DNA from: Nematostella vectensis
Taxonomy: Eukaryota > Cnidaria > Anthozoa > Actiniaria > Edwardsiidae
Length of the DNA: 64,000 nucleotides
Direction of reading: 5' to 3'
NCBI RefSeq assembly: GCF_932526225.1
Contig: NC_064035.1
Span: 8,171,296-8,235,295 of the forward strand
Positions 51,901 through 61,120 of the stretch are shown here, in pieces; the stretch's first letter is position 1, and the number at the start of each line of letters is the position of its first letter. Made by a program: the position numbers and the translations under genes. The notes beneath the pieces were generated by a model. It worked only from the letters and a program-made list of their open reading frames with translations, was not told the origin of the DNA and did no database searches.

Positions 51901-52250
51901 AAAAAGCCAAAAAACTCGGTAAGTGCATTTCGGTCTCGAGATATTTGTGTTTTGAAAATCAGTCGCCGGTAATACAAGGAACCGATGGCCATCGTAAAAA
52001 AACGTGTCTTCTTTCCCTATCTAGAATTGCGCATTTTCCAGGTTTTTCCGCCATGTCGATCCCATATTTCTATATGTATTTACTTGGGCTTATGTTTCCA
52101 TAGGACGAGCTAGAGGTCACTAAACGTAACTACGAGACACAGTTGTCCATGATGAGTGAACATTTGTGCGGAATGAACGAGAAGCTCACCACCCAGCAGG
52201 ATGAAATCGAGGCCTTGAAGGGACGAGCTACAAAGAAGGGGAAGAAATAA
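18972..52250 (+). CDS. PPP1R21: Protein phosphatase 1 regulatory subunit 21 (KLRAQ-motif protein), complete, 30 exons
   Basis: Coiled-coil protein of early endosomes, a subunit of the FERRY complex that links Rab5 to mRNA and ribosomes, and a PP1 regulator. Exons: 18972-19034, 19385-19453, 19953-20030, 20207-20275, 20344-20436, 20575-20645, 26528-26621, 32235-32293, 32719-32765, 33378-33425, 34183-34235, 34320-34409, 34711-34770, 42339-42440, 43865-43953, 44347-44483, 44687-44841, 45046-45111, 45187-45276, 45684-45752, 46082-46174, 46483-46521, 46598-46660, 47977-48036, 48156-48224, 49419-49448, 49928-50002, 50074-50115, 50655-50753, 52104-52250. All junctions keep frame and give 772 aa, against 780 in human. 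Landmarks: KYQKLAAEYAK-LRAQNTVLKK (KLRAQ motif, split by intron 1), KVPFNDT-EHKELNIFNIPPHDRRHQ, HTYTEQ-RIKTF, KHYHSKISIEHQLPT, KEHWMLEAQ, RENLIKSHFTSRITELSSQ and the C-terminal TKRNYETQLSMMSEHLCGMN. Nearly the whole gene length is repeat-filled intron. Confidence 0.97.
19301..19570 (+). repeat. AT-rich short repeats around PPP1R21 exon 2
   Basis: TATATTGATACT-type copies precede exon 2, and TAGCATACATATTATA-type copies follow it (19498-19575). They are short, degenerate and low complexity. Confidence 0.5.
20646..21177 (+). other. PPP1R21 intron 6, unique 5' part
   Basis: No exon or repeat recognised. It ends with ATGA at 21174-21177, a candidate target-site duplication of the foldback element. 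Confidence 0.5.
21178..26253. mobile_element. Giant foldback (long inverted repeat) element, 5.1 kb
   Basis: The left arm (21178-22961) and the right arm (24610-26253) are highly similar inverted copies. The outer ends are AACACTTTCCCATTTAAAAA and its complement, and ATGA is duplicated at 21174-21177 and 26254-26257. The left arm has about 125 bp extra (near 22292-22417) that the right arm lacks. The centre (22962-24609) contains a second direct copy of left-arm sequence (22962-23210 resembles 22662-22850), a nested MITE and a partial copy of the left arm (24056-24350). No transposase domain is visible. The matching 60-codon frames in both arms (21762-21947 and 25494-25676) simply reflect the arm identity. 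It is wholly inside PPP1R21 intron 6. Confidence 0.85.
23636..24050. mobile_element. Nested Harbinger-type MITE, 415 bp
   Basis: The termini GGGGTAGCGATG and CATCGTTACCCC are inverted, with TTA duplicated on both sides (23633-23635 and 24051-24053). The interior is full of short CGAGACT / CCGAGA motifs. It is inserted in the centre of the foldback element, so it is younger than it. Confidence 0.75.
26748..32200 (+). repeat. 43-bp satellite-like array, about 127 copies
   Basis: The unit is 43 bp: GGGGCTCATACATTCTCCCA, CCTTATAGAAATGTCTA, then CCCCAC or TTCAC. Two variable sites (CCCC/TTCA and CTCCC/CTCCT) distinguish unit types. Rare marked units recur at fixed distances, which shows internal block duplication: 40 units (27091 and 28811) and 72 units (27911 and 31007). 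It fills PPP1R21 intron 7 up to 35 bp before the exon 8 acceptor. Confidence 0.97.
32744..33160 (+). repeat. 22-24 bp array seeded on the exon 9 donor site, about 18 copies
   Basis: The first unit is the last 21 bases of PPP1R21 exon 9 plus its GTAAGA donor (AGAAATGTCTTCCAAATATG then GTAAGA). Downstream copies alternate between ...TCTTCCAGATATG and ...TCTTAAAGAATATG types. Six copies keep ATATG followed by GTAAGA exactly as at the true junction. Confidence 0.93.
33431..34132 (+). repeat. 38-bp minisatellite, about 17 copies
   Basis: The unit contains AAGGCCCTACCATGCCATAT and TAAATGCCTTGTAT. It begins six bases after the exon 10 donor GTAAGT and fills most of PPP1R21 intron 10. Confidence 0.92.
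34354..34532 (+). repeat. Exon 12 end plus donor triplicated, about 55-bp unit
   Basis: The end of exon 12 (CAAGGAACTGATGTCAGCC... CTACACACCTATACAGAGCAG and donor GTTTGT) is followed by two degenerate copies at about 34420-34472 and 34474-34530. They share CAAGGAACT, ATCAAACCTACACA and GAGCATGTTTGT or GAGAATGTTG. Confidence 0.85.
34795..42040 (+). repeat. 36-bp (33-38) satellite-like array, about 200 copies
   Basis: The unit is GGTGTGTGTGCAGGGGATCC then AGGCCTGTAACTAGGG, with length changes in the GT tract and CC/TT or GGGG/GGTG variants. Marked units recur: GGGTAAGTGTGTGCAG at 38790 and 39321, and CCTTTAATTAGGG at about 41107, 41641 and 41818. It fills PPP1R21 intron 13. Open frames across it are products of periodicity. 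Confidence 0.97.
42643..43830. mobile_element. TTAA-flanked inverted-repeat element, 1.19 kb
   Basis: The left end ACACGAAGGCGCGGTATAAA and the right-end complement ACACGAAGGCGCAGTATAAA match over about 24 bp. TTAA is present on both sides (42639-42642 and 43831-43834). No transposase ORF is seen. The TTAA duplication recalls piggyBac, but the ends do not start with CCY, so the superfamily is left open. It is in PPP1R21 intron 14. A YY1-like GCCGCCATCTTG lies inside near 43734. Confidence 0.75.
46661..47520 (+). repeat. 48-bp minisatellite, about 17 copies (main block)
   Basis: The unit contains AAAGTATGAGTATGGAATAT, TGTATGGTATATATAGCATA and TTATAC. It starts at the exon 23 / intron 23 junction, whose sequence (AAGTATGAG... 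GGTATATATAGC) resembles a unit. The array is interrupted at about 47520 and resumes at 47828. The long minus-strand frames through it are artefacts of periodicity. Confidence 0.93.
47521..47827. mobile_element. Insertion splitting the 48-bp array, about 307 bp
   Basis: Non-repetitive sequence interrupts the array. It contains an internal hairpin near 47553-47605 (AATATTGGC... GAGCCAAAGGCTC... GCCAATATC). Terminal repeats are not obvious; the ends fall at TA/AT sites. It is probably a short mobile element of unknown class. Confidence 0.5.
47828..47925 (+). repeat. 48-bp minisatellite, trailing block (about 2 copies)
   Basis: GGTATATATAGCATGTTATA and AAGTATGAGTATGGTATATA resume the same array after the insertion. 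Confidence 0.85.
48226..49280 (+). repeat. 21-bp minisatellite, about 48 copies
   Basis: The unit is TTACTGTTAGTCACCCACCC plus C, with a frequent variant TTACTGTAAGTTACCCACCC plus C that contains a perfect GTAAGT donor hexamer. The array begins at the exon 25 donor. Open frames reading NSKGWVT repeats on the minus strand are artefacts. Confidence 0.95.
50145..50375 (+). repeat. Degenerate 35-45 bp repeat in intron 28
   Basis: About six diverged copies of GGACTGGCGAAGCACTAAAA followed by AGATGGTTTGA. Confidence 0.75.
50376..50654 (+). repeat. TTG-rich repeat with a copy of the exon 29 acceptor
   Basis: Units of TTGTTGCTGTTGTTATTGAA with ATCTTG run up to the exon 29 acceptor. At 50414-50445 TTTAG then TGTCGTGCACTGTACAAAAG is a near copy of the true acceptor and first codons of exon 29 (TTAG then TGTCGTTCGCTGTACAAAAG at 50651-50674). 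Confidence 0.8.
50754..52103 (+). other. PPP1R21 intron 29
   Basis: No exon, array or clear mobile element recognised. AT-rich, with several short open frames that do not match known families. Confidence 0.5.
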
Positions 52251-52680
52251 TTTGTGCGTCACCCAAAATAACGGTGTCACGCAACAAATCAAGAATCGAG
52301 GCCTTGAAGGGACGAGCTACAAAAAAGGGGAAGAAATAGATCATGCGTCACGCAAAAAACGCGGTGTCACAAAGCAAATAAAAAGATCGGGTATATAAAA
52401 GGACGAGCTACAATGAAGAGGAAGAAATAAATCATGCGTAACGGTGTCACGCAACGAATCAAGAAATGGAGGCTTTGAAAGAACGAGCTACAAAGAAGAG
52501 GAAGAAATAGATCATGCGTTACGCAAATTAACGATGTGTTACAAGGCAAATAAAAAGATCGAGTATATAAAAGGACGAGCTACAAAGAAGGGGGAGACGT
52601 GCGACGCGCGCGTCACCCAAAAAAAATAAAACGATGTGTCATGCATTGAAAGGACGAGCTGCAAGAATGGGAAAAATGAA
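52202..52680 (+). repeat. Tandem copies of the PPP1R21 coding end and 3' UTR, about 6 units
   Basis: The last codons of exon 30 (EALKGRATKKGKK and stop) plus about 40 bp of 3' UTR form a unit of 75-95 bp. It is repeated with the same AAAGGACGAGCTACAAAGAA motif at about 52305, 52400, 52480, 52572 and 52657. Copies 2 and 4 still read the same ending to a stop; others have substitutions. Several AATAAA signals (52377, 52548, 52626) lie in the units, so transcripts may end inside the array. Confidence 0.9.
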
Positions 52681-52685
52681 TCATG

Positions 52686-52815
52686 CCACCGCATACCCAA
52701 GATCGGCTAAGGGGGGTGGGGGAGGGTATATGGAAAAAGGATAGTATTTGACGAGCATTTAAACAGGAATGACCCACTTTTTCGCGGCCAAGGGTGCCCC
52801 CCCTCAGGGGTACGC
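52686..52815. mobile_element. Degenerate relative of the 63244 MITE
   Basis: CATACCCAAGATCGGCTAAG, GACCCACTTTTTCGCGGCCA and GGTACGCGCC match, in order, segments of the element at 63244-63409. The left terminus is eroded and no target duplication is visible. Confidence 0.5.
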
Positions 52816-53121
52816 GCCCATCATGCAACGCATCTAAAGATTGCGTTGTTGATTACCAAGAAAGATTACAGGAAAATTAAAATCAATATTCATCGGACGA
52901 AATAAATTTATAAAATATAGCGTAGAAACATAAATAAAGGAGACCATAGTAAAATAAAAACAGAATAAATCGTTTTAATTGGGTCGAGTTGATGATCGAA
53001 CATCAAAATATTCGCCATTTTTACGCTGAGCCCCCGCTCATTGGCAAACGCCCATGTTAGCTTGCGTCTCCTAAATCTTAATTATTTTGTTTGTTTATCA
53101 ACTCGACCCAATCCCCACAAT
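52816..53121. other. Intergenic, no gene recognised
   Basis: AT-rich sequence between PPP1R21 and the USP genes, ending at the target duplication of the next element. Confidence 0.5.
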
Positions 53122-53691
53122 CAGGGCTTCTGGAATTACGCGCTTGTGTGGAAGCGCGTAAATTAGCTTTTTCCGCGTAATCCACAAATTTGCGCGTAAT
53201 TTGGCTAAATTTTGAAAGACAAAACATTTAATTGCACAGATGATGTGTTCTTTTAGGGTTCTTACCTCTATTTCTCGTAAAAAAAGAGAGATATTCTTCG
53301 TCAGAGTGCGATGTTTCGAACTGAATTTCAAAAACAAATAAAATGACTATGCGTTCTTTGCTAAACCGCGAAGGCCTAGGACTAATAATAAAATACCTTT
53401 TTTAATTGGCTGTTGCTAGGAGCCAATGAAAACTTGCCTTTTCACGCAAAAAAAAAAAACAACACATTTTCAAGTTTTTCGTGCTTTCCTTCGGTACAAA
53501 ATGTAGTTTGGGCGTGACAGTTGATATTCCGTGTAATTTAGCGCGTAATTCAGTAAAGAATCCCGCAAAATTTCGATTTTTAAAGAAAAATGTATTGCAA
53601 GATCCCGCGTAATTTAGCGCGTAATGATTGATTTTCCGCATAATTTAGCGCGTAATTTTGAGTTTTTTTCCGCGTAATTCCAGGAGCCCTG
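53122..53691. mobile_element. MITE with CAGGG termini, 570 bp
   Basis: The left end CAGGGCTTCTGGAATTACGC and the right end GCGTAATTCCAGGAGCCCTG are inverted repeats, flanked by the 6-bp duplication CACAAT (53116-53121 and 53692-53697). Both inner flanks carry repeated GCGCGTAATTTAGC motifs in opposite orientation, giving subterminal repeats as in hAT-like elements. It has no transposase. Confidence 0.82.
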
Positions 53692-53697
53692 CACAAT

Positions 53698-54771
53698 GGC
53701 AAATACACACCTTTCAGGTGGAGCTCATCTTTAAATTTTTTTAGGGGCGGCGAACAGCTTAGTTAGGAAGTTTCTTTGGACATCCCGTGGTTTATGGACT
53801 TCTTGGATAGTCTCACCCCCCACAAGGCCAACAACAGGAAACCCAAACTACTGGAACTAAGCTAGTAGAGTGGTTTTCAAAGACCCGTGAAATACTATTT
53901 AGTTTATTTAGTACCAATACACTGTAATGTCTTTGTTCTCTTTTGTTCCGGCTTGACTGTTACACTTTAACGGTTACATTTTGTTCCACAGGATTTTGAA
54001 AAACACTCTACTTGTTTTTGTTATTCAAAAAAAAAAAATCTAGAGTCTTAGGTATCATATGGAGAAGAGGTAGTATCTGATGATCCTTCAATAACAAACA
54101 ACCCACTTATAAGGCACCAATAACTAAAGGTTAAGGGCAAACTGGCAAACTTGGACATGAATACAGAGTACATAACATACAGTAGATAGGGTTTCAGGTT
54201 AGGAGATGAAAATCTATACAAGCATAACTTAATGATGTTGTCATTCTTGGGTGGGTCAACCTCAACAATTGAACAGATGTAATGCAATCTAAAGACGTGA
54301 CTAGTTCATGACATGCTGTGATGTCTTGTGATCAATTCAGAGAAACAAAAAAATTATCTTTTTTATCCAAATAAAACTATCTTTGTACACAGAGCACACC
54401 TCAAAATCAAACAATGTTGACCTAACAGAACTCATATTTTACAAGTGCTATTTATAATGTCTGATTAACACAGCCAGGTATACTACTCCTGATGCATCCC
54501 CTTTAAAGAACTACTTGCAAAGACCAAGATGCCATAATCATTTATTCTTTTTTAAGCTCAAAAACGAATAAAAACTAAGCCACTAAGCCATCCCTCCCAT
54601 GTATGATGTATAAGCACTGAATGCAATAATTATAAAAATGAATTCATTCATGATTTTAACAAGTGAATCAGACAATACACTTATTATAACAGCAGAATCC
54701 AGGAAGTAAAATAATTCAAGATTACATTACAACTGTTTTACATCAAAATCTTTGACTTTGAATGAACAGCT
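53698..54771. other. Intergenic, no gene recognised
   Basis: AT-rich, with a poly-A run near 54030. It holds the 3' flank of the minus-strand USP gene. No exon supported. Confidence 0.5.
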
Positions 54772-54777
54772 TTTATT
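54772..54777 (-). terminator. Poly(A) signal of minus-strand USP gene
   Basis: AATAAA on the minus strand, about 60 bp after the stop codon. Confidence 0.6.
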
Positions 54778-54837
54778 CAAGTATAAAACCGATACAAATG
54801 CATTGAAATTCAAGCAATAATGCTTGTTACTAATCGA

Positions 54838-57504
54838 TCACTTAGCCTCCTCAGGCATGGGTACAATTGCAATTGGCACATGGGCGTGGTGAAGCACATA
54901 GTCACTAACACTACCCAGCAGGGTGCGACGTAATGTGTTCAGACCACGTGTGCCCATGATGATCAGATCAACCTTCTTGTTTCTCGCATGTTCACAAATC
55001 CTCTCGCCTGGTTTGTTGTCTGGATCTAGTAGTGGTTCAAATTCATGTTTCATCTATGAAAGGACAGCAGAATAATATGCAATGATTACAAAGATGACAT
55101 CTTGACATGGCTAACTAAACCATTGCAATATCAACTTTGCATTTACAACGTTTGTATGTAACTATGGCAAAAAATCAACTGTTGATCTTAAATATCATAG
55201 ACTTATCATTTAATTGTGCATCACTTAGGTTTGAGGGTGTCAGTGAGGTGGGGGAATTGGGTGGCACAATATAGACATACTTAAAATCCTTGGGGTTTTA
55301 GTATTTAAAAGAAATGAAAAAAAGGGATGTTAAATCTAACAGCTATCCACCTTGGTTGGGACAACTGTCATCTCGAAGTATTCCTCTTCCTTATTGGCTC
55401 GCTCATTAGTCTTCTTGAGGATTTCTTCCCATTAAAAATAAGGATATTTTTACTCGGACTTCTGTTATCATTGAGATGACAACAACAATGTAATGTGTGC
55501 AACATAAACTAATGCTGTTAAATTGTCTGGGTAAATTTTAATTGTGCATCACTTAGGTTTGAGGGTGTCAGTGAGGTGGGGGAATTGGGTGGCACAATAT
55601 AGACATACTTAAAATCCTTGGGGTTTTAGTATTTAAAAGAAATGAAAAAAAGGGATGTTAAATCTAACAGCTATCCACCTTGGTTGGGACAACTGTCATC
55701 TCGAAGTATTCCTCTTCCTTATTGGCTCGCTCATTAGTCTTCTTGAGGATTTCTTCCCATTCTTCATGGGGAACTGTGATTCCAGCTGTTGAAATTACAA
55801 GATTATCAGACTATGGGGTCTTTCTCCCATGTCTAGATGGTCAGACCAAACTTGGAGGACTTGTGATGTTAGTTCTAAGTACAACTAAACAACATTTAAG
55901 CTTGGTGACTCACATGACATTCTTTCTATGCTTATGTGCCTGTAAACATTTACTTGGTTTCCAGGGACCAGGATTTAGCCATTTATATGTTACCTATGAA
56001 CAACTGTCCGTTGCAGCAAGAATAGTATACAAGTACACAAATGGTTTCGGGCAAGAGAAAGTGTCTGTTTAACCTGAGATTTTTAACAAAGTTTAACAGC
56101 AGAAAAGTTTGATATTTTCTTCAAATACATACCTTTGAATGAAAACGTTGGCAGGCTTGGCTGCTGTTTGACAATACATCCATATAACATATCATCATCA
56201 CGTTTGCATTTTTTCAAGTACCCTAAAAATAAGCTTAGATGAGTAATGAGTGCAAACTCCATTTTTCACATAATTCCCCTGGCTTAAACCTGCTGTTGAA
56301 AAACTTTTATTTGACATTCCCTTTAGTTTACTAAAGTAGTTGATATGTAGTCTTAGATAATTATTATAATCGTCATTTCATTATTGAAATTTATGGCAGA
56401 AATTCCACAACATTAAGATTCTGAAATGATGAAAATCAAGGAGTATATACCCCTATTGAAAATTATTTAAGGGACTTTGAGCCAGGTTCTTAGATATGAG
56501 GTTTGACCAGGTCAAAAAGATGCAGATAAGAAGATGAGATTTGCACGGTTTCATTCTATGTTTAATGATAATACATGGATCATGTATGAGTTAATATTTT
56601 AGCATTTACTAAAGATTGGCCTGTACATTGGTAAATACTGAGAAATAAGCAGAGACATTAAAGAAACAGAAAAAGAGGTTGCAGAAGCCCTCTGAGTTAC
56701 AAGCAACATCAGATTTTAACAAGCATACACTTGTATCTCTAAAGCACATTATAAATCATTTGACAGGCAGTGTAAAGAATCACAATACGAAATCGAGATA
56801 TATATGTATGGCTTTTTGGTTGACAGGTAGCAGTGGCAACCATTTTTTATGCTTCCCACTACAAACAAAACAACAGACAACACACTAACAACAAAAGCAG
56901 TAATATTCCCAAACTAAGAAATATCCAAAAATACCATCTAGGGTACTTATATAAAGGAGATCAAAGAATTTGCATATTATGGCGGGATATTAAGCACAGT
57001 CATGCATTTATAATGACAAACCCAGAAAATAAAGATGTTCCAGTACAAATATAGAAAATAATAGGCTCTGTACAAAAGTTGTACAATAAAAAGTACATGA
57101 GTGGGAAATCGAAAGATGATCTGGGATAAGGAATCTATATTATCACTCCAAACATGGACCATGTGATTTGCAGAAGGTTCTTTTAGAACATACCAACGAA
57201 ACGAACGCTTTGATTCGAAAATTATATGAGAAACCTTCTTAACTGAATCTTAGAAATTTACCGTAAAAAAGACAGGAAAGTGGGGAGTCGAAATATCTCA
57301 ATTGTGAATATTTTGACGCATAAGGGAGTTTGAAATTATCTGCTATCCAATAATGTTGACCTCCTTTGGAAAGCGACCCCAAAAGGCACTAGTCCAACTT
57401 TGAAATAAAGTGTAGAACTTGTGCTACATAAACAGTAACTTACAATCAAGAGCCGCATGACTGTGCTCACTCCCGTCTACTGCTACCAGAACTTTTCTTG
57501 ACAT
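54838..57504 (-). CDS. Universal stress protein (UspA family), paralogue 1
   Basis: Cytosolic nucleotide-binding protein of the UspA fold. Four exons on the minus strand: 57504-57444, 56222-56133, 55785-55679, 55053-54838, giving 157 aa, the usual size. It starts MSRKVLVAVDGSEHSHAALD, with the typical first beta strand and DGS loop. The ATP-binding motif G-x2-G-x9-G-S is intact in GTRGLNTLRRTLLGS, followed by VSDYVLHHAHVPIAIVP, so it is an ATP-binding type. Introns fall in phases 1, 1 and 0. A broken second copy of exon 3 lies in the last intron (see 55351-55433). It is divergent from paralogue 2, with 546 bp between start codons. Cnidarians have several USP genes; vertebrates have none. Confidence 0.93.
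55210..55433 (-). repeat. Duplicated USP exon 3 and flank, copy A
   Basis: Nearly identical to 55538-55761 at an offset of 328 bp. It contains the donor and the last 83 bases of exon 3, but stops before the start of that exon. Confidence 0.92.
55351..55433 (-). pseudogene. Truncated duplicate of USP exon 3
   Basis: The minus-strand exon copy reads EEILKKTNERANKEEEYF and onward to the donor, as in the true exon at 55679-55785. Its first 24 bases and the splice acceptor are replaced by the foreign filler at 55434-55540. It should be skipped unless a cryptic acceptor in the filler is used. Confidence 0.85.
55434..55540 (+). repeat. Copied segment of neighbouring USP intron 1
   Basis: About 105 bases starting AAAAATAAGGATATTTTTAC and ending GTCTGGGTAAATTTT are, by eye, identical and in the same orientation to 58536-58640 in intron 1 of paralogue 2. 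The segment sits exactly between the two copies of the exon 3 duplication. Confidence 0.93.
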
Positions 57505-58050
57505 TTTCTCGTAGGAAATACAGAGTAGTTTTCGAGTAAGTATGGAGTAAGCGTTCACAGCACGCCAAATACGTGTGGATAAACAGGTTATATGAGCAGC
57601 CTTCTGATTGGATGAAACTCGTCATCCAACTTTCTTTGTTAGTATAAACCATTCAAAAGTTTCGATAGAAAAATTGAATGACACATCCCAACCTGTAAAA
57701 CTCGGAAACGTAAAAATCCCAAACTATCAAGGAACGAGTCAGTGGATTTCTTTTTTTTTTTCAGATTTGAGCAGTTTACTAGATTTTTCCTTTTTTTATT
57801 TATCAAGTGATTTTTATATGAGCTCTCTGTTTTCTCTCCCTACCTACCCCACCCCCATCTTTACCCCCACCCCTCCCCTAAATTTACGCATGTCGCCTGG
57901 CACGAGAGTTCAGCCAACCCTTGACTGAGTCATCAACATGACGATGCTTCTTTAACAAGTTTGAAAGTAGAAAACAGTTTATTTCTGCAATATTAACCTA
58001 GTTTTATTGGAACTTAAAGCCAACTTCTTGATGTTCTTGTTCATGTGATA
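57505..58050. promoter_or_regulatory. Divergent USP promoter region
   Basis: 546 bp between the two USP start codons. It contains an inverted CCAAT (ATTGG at 57607-57611) and T- and C-rich stretches. No TATA box was recognised. Co-regulation of the pair is plausible but inferred. Confidence 0.55.
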
Positions 58051-61000
58051 ATGGCAACAAGTCCTAAAGAGAGAAATGTTGTTTTGATTCCTGTTGATGG
58101 TAGCAAAAACAGTATACGAGCATTCGATTGTGAGTAGAAGTCCGAAATCCTTCTGTTACTAATGTTATTGACGATATATCTCATCCATTTTTTATCGTAC
58201 GTATCCGATATTTTGATTCCTGTTATCAAAGCTTTTGGTTTAACTCTGATGCAAGTTTACAGTGTATAATTTGTGTAATTCATAACAGTCTCTCATCTCT
58301 CATGTATCTCTTAGTCATTTATTTTGAAAAGTATACTAATAGTTGAGACTAATATTTAAGTACGATAAAATAATAATAATTACAGTGCGTCTTTTAAGTA
58401 TCAGATTTTGAGTTTTGTGATTAAATTATAATGTTTTAAGAAACCCCTCAAGCTAAAACACTGCTGTGGGGTCTTTGTGTTTTATCACAATCAAGTTTAC
58501 TAAATTGCATAAAAGACTGTACGTAATAGCCTAAAAAAATAAGGATATTTTTACTCGGACTTCTGTTATCATTGAGATGACAACAACAATGTAATGTGTG
58601 CAACATAAACTAATGCTGTTAAATTGTCTGGGTAAATTTTTGAAGTGTTATTTAATCAGTTCACAAATTAATTGATTTTGTCTTTAAATAGCATGTGGAC
58701 AAGGAGTAAAATCTTTGCTGTCACAAATATTGGGTAATGCTTCATACACTTGTGTGAGAAGCAGCTTTTTGCCTCAATTCAAAAAGGCGATTTGCACTTT
58801 CTGATCCTTTGACCTTTTGAGTGGCAAATTCAAGCCAAAATTTAAACCCAGAAATTACTGCACCTGTCACTCAAGAGAACAAAAAAAAAATAATAAAACC
58901 TCCAAATGAAAATAAGCCTTTTCTGACTAAGAATTTTTCTAGCTTTTTCGTAAGTGCTGAATAAGTTCTTTTTGTTGTTGGTATTTTGCCACTAAAAGCC
59001 TTTAAGCACACAAGTTTGACAGGCACTTATTGTGCACCTTATGTTTTTTTCATTTCCGAGTTGAGATTAGTTTTGGTGGCCGAAGCCATTTCGCAGTTAC
59101 AGCAGCAGTTAAACTGCTGCTGATGATAGTGCGGAAAAGCACCAGGTGTTAGGCAAGCAGACAAGGGATACATACGAACAAACGCTCTTAATCAACAACC
59201 ACTTAAAGCTAAGAAACAATTTGAACTTTATTCAATTGCTGGCTTTGCGTTTATCAGTATTTTCTCAGTTAAAAGTAGCTAAGAAGGCAATCCACTCTGA
59301 TGTTGTTTTGGTTGTGATCGATCTAAAGCTGTGACAGGAGCAGAATTGGAAAAATTCAAAAGTCATGATTGACGTCCACCAAAACACAGTTGCAACTCGT
59401 AAATGAAAGGCACAGGGTGCATGTGAGACTGAAAATGAGTGTAATGCATATCACTCATTTGATTTTCTGGGCTATTTTAAATAATTAACTTTATCTTGAT
59501 CTGCTGTCTGGTGTAATGAAATAAGATCACAATAATAGGGTACTAAAATGGCTAATAGTCCCAGCTCTTCCCTTCCTGCAGTCCCAAGAACCATGCACAA
59601 TAAGTTGACTGTACCAATCAGGTCTCATGTAAACACAAACTGCAAATGTATTCACAGTCTAGTATCAATAGCAGTCTGTCGTCTATCCTTGGAACAGAGT
59701 TTATAAAAGAGTGACTCCATAAAGGAGATTTCTGATTCCTTTTGATCCAAAATATTGAGTCTTCTGGATTCCTTTTTATTTGTATTGTAATTTGGACAGA
59801 CCTTATCTATTTACCATTAATACTGGTTTATTAGAAAAGTGTTGCTTTATCCTTACAGGGTACAAAGATCATTATCACCAAGAGAATGACAAAGTTCTCA
59901 TTGTTAGTGCATATGAAATACCCCCTATGCAAGCTGCAAAACATGGTAAGAACTCCAAAAATATATAACACTGATTGGTTGAGGGTGTACTTCTATAGTG
60001 CTATGCAGGCCTGTACCCAGGTGTTTCACCCTTAGCAACGGCACATGGAAATGCCACTTCTGGTTTGCAATAGACATGCTATTTGTAGACGAAACTATAA
60101 AGCATAAAGCGAATAAGATTTTAAAAAATAGCATTCCAGAAAAAAAATCTATAAGTTAGTACAACTTTTTTGTAGCCAAATCCGATATTAAACAACCTGT
60201 TGAGATACTGCAATGGCATAATCCCTCTCCCCCCCCCTTTCTGGAAAAATCAGGTCCACGTTTTTGGATTTTGAACCCCCAAGAAAATTTCTGGTACAGG
60301 GGCCTGAAATTTTGCCAGCAATTTAGAAATTCAAGAGTACTCTAGCCATGTTTTTAAGATTTTCATTATAATATTCCTTTCATTTTTAGCAAGTGTAGAT
60401 TTTAAAAACCAGTTGCTGGAGTGGCAAATTCTACGGCAGAAAGCTGAAGACAAAGCACGCAGCATTCTAAAAGTATTCGAGCAGCGTTGTTTGCCTTTCA
60501 AGGTATTCAGAAATGTTCTTCCATAAAGTAGTTTGCATGATTTTAAACTAAAAGACATGCTAACATCATTTATGAAGGGACCTTCCATTTGATATCTGAG
60601 GGGCTCCAAAACTACTTGTTCAGTCCTTAGCTTTTGCTCAGGTATCTCCCCCTACTAGCTAGGACCCTGCCCAAAGGCATCAGCACGAATGGGACCAGGT
60701 CTCATGCAAGGTGTTCTCAGACACCATTTTATGGCATATCTATCCCCCTGCTAGCTATAACTTGGCTTGTACACCATTTTGTCCCATATATCCCCCTTCT
60801 AGCTTTACCATTTTCTCCCATATCTTCCCCTGCTAGCTCAACTACTGCTGTGATTGGTATATTCAGCACACTTTTGTTCCACTCCATAAATAAGCTTGTC
60901 TTATCTGTACATTCTGTAGGAGTTAATTTCCTACCGTCTCCTACCTGGAGGAGGGAAGGCAGGGGAAGTGATCATAGGAATAGCCAAGCAAGAGAATGTT

Positions 61001-61120
61001 GATGAAATAATCATAGGCTCTAGAGGCCTCAGCAAGTTCAGGAGGACGATTTTAGGCAGTGTTAGTGACTATGTGGTGCACCATGCTAGTGTGCCTGTTA
61101 TAGTCGTACCACCTGGTTAA
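58051..61120 (+). CDS. Universal stress protein (UspA family), paralogue 2
   Basis: Four exons: 58051-58129, 59859-59945, 60390-60502, 60920-61120, giving 159 aa. It starts MATSPKERNVVLIPVDGSKN with the same DGS loop. The ATP-binding motif is intact in GSRGLSKFRRTILGS, followed by VSDYVVHHASVPVIVVPPG at the C-terminus. Intron phases (1, 1, 0), and the codon for the tryptophan split by intron 1, are the same as in paralogue 1, so the pair arose by inverted gene duplication. The middle exons have diverged strongly. An AATAAA at 61688-61693 may end the transcript. Confidence 0.93.
58536..58640 (+). repeat. Source copy of the filler segment
   Basis: Partner of 55434-55540. It lies in unique intron sequence here, so this is the likelier origin. 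Confidence 0.85.

Noticed and set aside
55351-55433. Second functional USP exon 3
   Set aside because: It lacks the first 24 coding bases and the acceptor; splicing it in would need a cryptic acceptor in foreign filler.
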